Below, piece by piece: positions 5,783 to 9,201 of a stretch of DNA of 9,201 bases; the stretch's first letter is position 1; each line of letters starts with the position of its first letter. The notes under the pieces were generated by a model. The model ran no database searches. It saw only the letters and a program-made list of their open reading frames with translations, and was not told where the DNA came from. Origin of the DNA: an uncultured Candidatus Udaeobacter sp. (GTDB lineage: Bacteria > Verrucomicrobiota > Verrucomicrobiia > Chthoniobacterales > UBA10450); assembly GCA_955652245.1 (NCBI GenBank), contig CATPAV010000109.1, forward strand, positions 1 to 9,201, read 5' to 3'. The translations under genes and the position numbers were made by a program.

Positions 5783-6609
5783 TGCGCAACGAACTCGAAA
5801 AAATAGCTGGTGAAAGCAACGCGACCGCTATCTCAGTGGCGGTGCTCGATCTCGAAAGCGGATTCCGGTTCTCCTTGGCAGGTGATCGCTGGTTCCATGC
5901 TGCAAGCACGATCAAAGTCGCAGTGCTTCTTGCGATTTTTCGGGCGGCGGACGAGGGCCGCCTCCGGCTGGATGATCCACTCCATGTGCGGAATCGTTTT
6001 TTGAGCGCGGCCGACGGTTCTCCTTTTCGTCTTTCTCCAACTTCGGATGGGATGCCTGAGCTCTACCGGGCGATCGGACGAACGGTGAAAATTTCGGCGC
6101 TCGCCGAAGGAATGATTGCAGCAAGCAGCAATCTGGCGACCAACCTACTGCTCGATTTTGTGGGGGTGGAGTACGCACGAAACATTCTGCGGGATGCACA
6201 AGTAAGCGGAATCGAACTGCGACGCGGCGTCCAGGACGAGAATGCGCACGAAAAAGGAATTGATAACGAAGTGACCGCCGACGGATTGCTCACGCTGTTG
6301 TGTGCCGTGCGCGGTGATTTTTTGAAGCAACAAAGTCGAAAGGAAGTCATCCGCATTTTGCTTGCACAACGCTTTAATTCAATGATTCCCGCCGGTCTGC
6401 CACCCCATGCTATCGTGGCACATAAAACCGGTGAGATCTCGACCGCCTGCCATGATGCCGGCATCGTCTATTTGCCCGAACGCGAGCCCTACATTGTCGT
6501 TATTCTGACAGAGTTTGATGCGGAAAAAGATGGCCGTTATCAGACCCTCGTGGCCATTTCCAACTTGATTTATCGCTCGCTCACCGGAGGCGGCCTTGAA
6601 AAACAATGA
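5752..6609 (+). CDS. Class A beta-lactamase-fold serine hydrolase without signal peptide
   Basis: This 285-residue protein has the three active-site elements of penicillin-recognising serine enzymes: SxxK at 52-55 (STIK, nucleophile S52), SxN at 125-127 (SSN), and KTG at 225-227. It fits the 'beta-lactamase 2' (PF13354-type) group. The omega-loop region, roughly 155-178, reads GVQDENAHEKGIDNEVTADG and lacks the ExxLN motif of true class A beta-lactamases, so antibiotic hydrolysis is doubtful. A DD-peptidase, esterase or amidase role is more likely. There is no N-terminal hydrophobic leader (MTSVAESST...), unusual for the fold and suggesting cytoplasmic action. ATG 5752 is preceded by a weak AAAGAG at suitable spacing. 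Its stop overlaps the M15 gene by ATGA. It heads a three-gene plus-strand operon. Confidence 0.85.
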   Translation: MTSVAESSTSLRNELEKIAGESNATAISVAVLDLESGFRFSLAGDRWFHAASTIKVAVLLAIFRAADEGRLRLDDPLHVRNRFLSAADGSPFRLSPTSDGMPELYRAIGRTVKISALAEGMIAASSNLATNLLLDFVGVEYARNILRDAQVSGIELRRGVQDENAHEKGIDNEVTADGLLTLLCAVRGDFLKQQSRKEVIRILLAQRFNSMIPAGLPPHAIVAHKTGEISTACHDAGIVYLPEREPYIVVILTEFDAEKDGRYQTLVAISNLIYRSLTGGGLEKQ

Positions 6610-7202
6610 GAGCTGAAACATTTCGCGCAATTGACGGGCTGGATCTGGCTCCGGAACATCGCGCACTGCTGCAGCCAGGCGAAGCAAAACAAGACTCGCA
6701 CGGGAATGTTCATCATTTGCCGCGTTTTTTTTATGAAATCGCCAGCTGGGACGAAGCACGTGACATTCGGCTCACGCCGCACTTCACAGTCGCGGAACTA
6801 ATGATGGTCGATTGTCGCGAAGCGGACGTGCTCCTTCGCGAATTTCCTCACTATGTGCCCTGTGCAATTCTTCTGCTCGCGCGATTTTTGGAAGACTTTC
6901 GACGGGAAGTCGATGGGCCCGTTTTTGTCAGTGCAAATGGCGGCTACCGATCGCCCGCGCATCAAATCGGGGAGGGGAAGAGCGTTCATGCCTGGGCCAC
7001 AGCTGCGGACATCTACCGGATCGGCGACACGTTTCTTGATGACGCTAAATCGATTGAAAGGTACGGCGCAATCGCAGCGTCGCTCAGCCCGGCGGTATTT
7101 GTCCGGACGTTCGGATCGGGCCTGGGGCAAACTGATGATCATTTACATCTGGATATCGGCTTTGTGACGTTAACTCCACGTGGATGTGGTGAAGCGCATT
7201 GA
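6606..7202 (+). CDS. M15-type zinc D,D-peptidase-like protein
   Basis: This 198-residue protein carries the Hedgehog/DD-peptidase (M15A-like) signature: NGGYRSPAHQ at 111-120, then HAWATAAD with zinc ligands H128 and D135 in HxxxxxxD spacing, and DDHLHLDIG with H179 and H181, D178 being a candidate catalytic acid. The upstream part (LTPHFTVAELM at 56-66) matches the conserved helix preceding such domains. Family members cleave D-Ala-D-Ala or related D-amino-acid peptide bonds in peptidoglycan. No signal peptide is present, so, like its upstream neighbour, it seems to work on an intracellular peptide unless exported otherwise. ATG 6606 overlaps the previous stop by ATGA, and GGAGG lies 15 bases upstream (6586-6590), rather far. 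Metal site intact; substrate unknown. Confidence 0.82.
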   Translation: MRAETFRAIDGLDLAPEHRALLQPGEAKQDSHGNVHHLPRFFYEIASWDEARDIRLTPHFTVAELMMVDCREADVLLREFPHYVPCAILLLARFLEDFRREVDGPVFVSANGGYRSPAHQIGEGKSVHAWATAADIYRIGDTFLDDAKSIERYGAIAASLSPAVFVRTFGSGLGQTDDHLHLDIGFVTLTPRGCGEAH

Positions 7203-7217
7203 TACGTTTTTACTGGC

Positions 7218-8477
7218 GTGAAAAATTCGGGGCGAGATCTGGGCCGTCTGTTTGCGGGTACAGAATTTCGCATCTCGCCACCGCGTGCAGTCATTGGTTT
7301 GGAAGCAGAGTTCAATCTCCTGATTGATGGAAGAAAACGGCGGCCGGAAAGAATCTTTGGTGATCCCAGCCGATTAGTGCGCCGGCGAATGATTCCCCGC
7401 ATCGGGAAGTCATTTCAATTGCCGGCTGGCGGCGCGATTTACTTCGACACCGGAGTGATCGAAGTGGCCACTCCAATCGTTGAGTTGGAACGCGGCTGTT
7501 GTCAACGCGCGACGCGCTTGCTGTGGGAACAAATTCGGTATTTGCGAGCGGAGCTGGATCATTGGGGCAAGCGCCACGGCTGCCAATGCCGATTGCAGGG
7601 GTTTAGCTCACACTACAATTTCTCGTTCCTCGATGCGCGCAAAACAAAAGACCGCAATGCAGCCAAGCTGGCATATCTGCTCACGCACATTCTGCCGGTG
7701 CCGGTACTCCTGCTGGCTGCGAATCGCCAGAGCAGCGCCGCGGGAGTGCGACCACGCAAGACGCGAGTTGAGGTCACTGTCGATTTTACGCCCGATCCCG
7801 CGCTAATGCTGGCGACGTGCGCCTTTGTCGCTGGGGTGGTCGAAACGGTCCTGCGCTGGAAAAGTTTTGGGCTACAGCAGTTAAATCGCAACAGACTTCC
7901 TAGGATCACCCCATACCGTTTGCAAAAACATTCTTCCCGTCGTGGTTGGCGGATCACGCGAGATTCACTCGGCACGAATCCATTCCTGGCGGATATCAAT
8001 GCCCCGCTTTGGAAGCTGCGCGATGGTCGCGCTCTCAGCTTGCGCGCAATCGCGGTAGACAGCTTAAAACCATTTCGTCACGAGATTAAACGCCTCGGCG
8101 ATCTGATAACACTACAACACATTGCCGCGGTTTTCGCTGGAGATGCGCGATCTCTACTCGATTTCCCAAACCGCCCTGAAGCCTACGATGATGTCGGAAG
8201 GGCGATCGACTGGGGTCGTCGGCGGATGCGGCATTGGTCGCGTTCAAGATACGAAAAAGTCATTCACCGCGTGATTGCGCGCGAACCGATGCGTCTTGGG
8301 AAGAAACATTACCGCGTCGAACGCATGAACGGTTGGTACCAGGTCGATTTTCGGGAAATAGGAACGGGAAAGCGCAGGATTTTTAACCTGGATGAACTCG
8401 TGCGGCTGTCGGCAGCGAAAAAGGTATTACCAAGCGCGCCACGGAAACGCAAAGCTCCCAAAAAGCGTCGCGCCTGA
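7218..8477 (+). CDS. GS/GCS-fold carboxylate-amine ligase (amidoligase-like), uncharacterised
   Basis: The 419-residue product shows the motif order of the glutamine-synthetase / glutamate-cysteine-ligase / PafA-Dop superfamily, which activates a carboxylate with ATP and joins it to an amine. GLEAEF at 27-32 supplies the first-strand metal-binding Glu pair (E29, E31). YFDTGVIEVATP at 75-86 parallels the 'Y-D-x-x-x-x-E-x-x-TP' strand of PafA/Dop. SSHYNF at 130-135 gives the HxN motif, and RVEVTVDF at 183-190 follows. The C-terminus is very basic (residues 401-419, nine Lys/Arg), perhaps for nucleic-acid or polyanion binding. GTG 7218 is the only start that keeps the first motif with room before it; the gap to the M15 gene is 15 bases. 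The superfamily call is fairly secure. Whether it is a ligase or a deamidase like Dop, and its substrates, is open. Confidence 0.72.
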   Translation: MKNSGRDLGRLFAGTEFRISPPRAVIGLEAEFNLLIDGRKRRPERIFGDPSRLVRRRMIPRIGKSFQLPAGGAIYFDTGVIEVATPIVELERGCCQRATRLLWEQIRYLRAELDHWGKRHGCQCRLQGFSSHYNFSFLDARKTKDRNAAKLAYLLTHILPVPVLLLAANRQSSAAGVRPRKTRVEVTVDFTPDPALMLATCAFVAGVVETVLRWKSFGLQQLNRNRLPRITPYRLQKHSSRRGWRITRDSLGTNPFLADINAPLWKLRDGRALSLRAIAVDSLKPFRHEIKRLGDLITLQHIAAVFAGDARSLLDFPNRPEAYDDVGRAIDWGRRRMRHWSRSRYEKVIHRVIAREPMRLGKKHYRVERMNGWYQVDFREIGTGKRRIFNLDELVRLSAAKKVLPSAPRKRKAPKKRRA

Positions 8478-8494
8478 CATTCTTTGGGAAGCGC

Positions 8495-9201
8495 CTACAA
8501 TCCCATCAACTCGCTGATGTACTTCACCGGGGGACTGCCAAACGCGAGCACATTATCGTTGTATTTCTTTTGATCGAACGATGCGCCCACTTTTGCCTTC
8601 GCGCGGTCGCGAAGATCGAGATGTTCGCTCACGCCGACGAAATATGTGGAAAGCTGAGCGGAAGTGAGCCGGGCGCGTTTCCATTTGGCGACCGCCTCGC
8701 CTTCCTGCTGGTAACCTTGCTTCATCATCAAATCCATCGCCTCCTTCTTGCTCATCTTTCCGGCATGAATGCTCTGATCGAGAATGGCGTTGCAAATGAC
8801 GCGCAGCCGCATTTTTAACTGCTGCATTTTAACTTCCGGTCCGCCGTAGCCCTGTTCCGCCATCATTTGTTCGCAATAAACGGCCCAGCCTTCGATGAAC
8901 GTGCCGCTCCGGAAAATCGCCCGGACCAAAGTCGGCGCTTTGAATTCGTTCGCGTGCGCGAGCTGCAAATAATGGCCGGGCATCGCTTCGTGCGCGGTCA
9001 AATCGCGTACCATATAGTTATTGTATTCGCGGTAGAACGATTCCTTCCGCTCTTTCGACCAATCCTTCGGCGTCGGCTCGACCGCGAAAAATGTTTTGCC
9101 ATTTTGCTCAAGCGGTCCGGGTGAATCGCAATACGCAATGCCGGTGCCACGCTTGAATTCCGGCATCACGATCACGTCGAGCGGCGTTTGCGGCACCGTC
9201 A
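8495..9201 (-). CDS. DUF885 family metallopeptidase-like protein, partial at the right edge
   Basis: This is the C-terminal 235 codons, ending in TAG at 8497-8495; the frame is open to base 9201 and the rest of the gene lies beyond the window. An in-frame GTG at 9196 is not the true start, because coding continues through it. The zinc-binding HExxPGH motif of DUF885 is at 8972-8992 (HEAMPGH). The partner EGWAVYCEQ, holding the downstream Glu ligand, follows about 27 residues later, and TFIEGW is typical. Family members are usually exported and often much longer (around 550-600 residues); function is presumed peptide hydrolysis but poorly studied. It converges on the ligase gene with 17 bases between stops and no visible terminator, and is probably unrelated to that operon. 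Confidence 0.9.
   Translation of the reverse strand, partial: TVPQTPLDVIVMPEFKRGTGIAYCDSPGPLEQNGKTFFAVEPTPKDWSKERKESFYREYNNYMVRDLTAHEAMPGHYLQLAHANEFKAPTLVRAIFRSGTFIEGWAVYCEQMMAEQGYGGPEVKMQQLKMRLRVICNAILDQSIHAGKMSKKEAMDLMMKQGYQQEGEAVAKWKRARLTSAQLSTYFVGVSEHLDLRDRAKAKVGASFDQKKYNDNVLAFGSPPVKYISELMGL

Noticed and set aside
5752..7202. Beta-lactam or glycopeptide resistance pair (beta-lactamase plus VanX/VanY-like)
   Set aside because: No leaders, no omega-loop Glu motif and no van regulators or ligase of the Ddl/VanA type; the genomic context favours a metabolic role.
7218..8477. Pup or UBact protein-tagging ligase
   Set aside because: No small tag protein, proteasome subunit or ATPase is in the window, and motifs are only superfamily-level matches.
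8478..8494. Terminator between the convergent ligase and DUF885 genes
   Set aside because: The 17-base gap has no stem-loop with a T-run.

Overview
The window looks like chromosomal DNA of a soil-type Verrucomicrobiota bacterium (Chthoniobacterales / Udaeobacter-like). That placement is inferred from moderate-to-high GC, few recognisable Shine-Dalgarno sequences, short structured intergenic repeats of the TGTAGnGGCG type and overall gene style. No marker gene proves it. There are no RNA genes, CRISPR arrays, insertion sequences or phage genes.

Left third (1-2869, minus strand): a biosynthetic operon transcribed in the order dapF, dapA, dapB, folK, with folK running off the left edge. The three dap enzymes supply meso-diaminopimelate for lysine and peptidoglycan; FolK makes the folate pterin precursor. 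dapA and dapB overlap by ATGA. The dapF/dapA and dapB/folK junctions are each filled by the same kind of inverted-repeat element, and in both cases its conserved TGTAG end supplies the TAG stop of the upstream gene.

Middle (2870-5077): a 250-base gene-free spacer holds a composite of two repeat families. It is followed on the plus strand by a predicted exported NlpC/P60-like protein and the 7-deazaguanine (queuosine / preQ0) pair queE-queD. QueD has Gln where the first zinc-binding His is expected.

Right half (5078-8477): four adjacent genes that all act on amide, peptide or lactam-type bonds. A class I glutamine-amidotransferase-like C26 hydrolase lies on the minus strand. Divergent from it is a tight plus-strand operon of a leaderless class A beta-lactamase-fold serine hydrolase, a leaderless M15-type zinc DD-peptidase, and a glutamine-synthetase/glutamate-cysteine-ligase-fold carboxylate-amine ligase with a very basic tail. 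All key catalytic motifs appear intact. I read this as a candidate undescribed ligase-plus-hydrolases module that makes and breaks an unusual peptide or gamma-glutamyl conjugate, probably in the cytoplasm. This is the most interesting part of the window. The last gene (8495-9201, minus, partial) is a DUF885 HExxPGH metallopeptidase-like protein.
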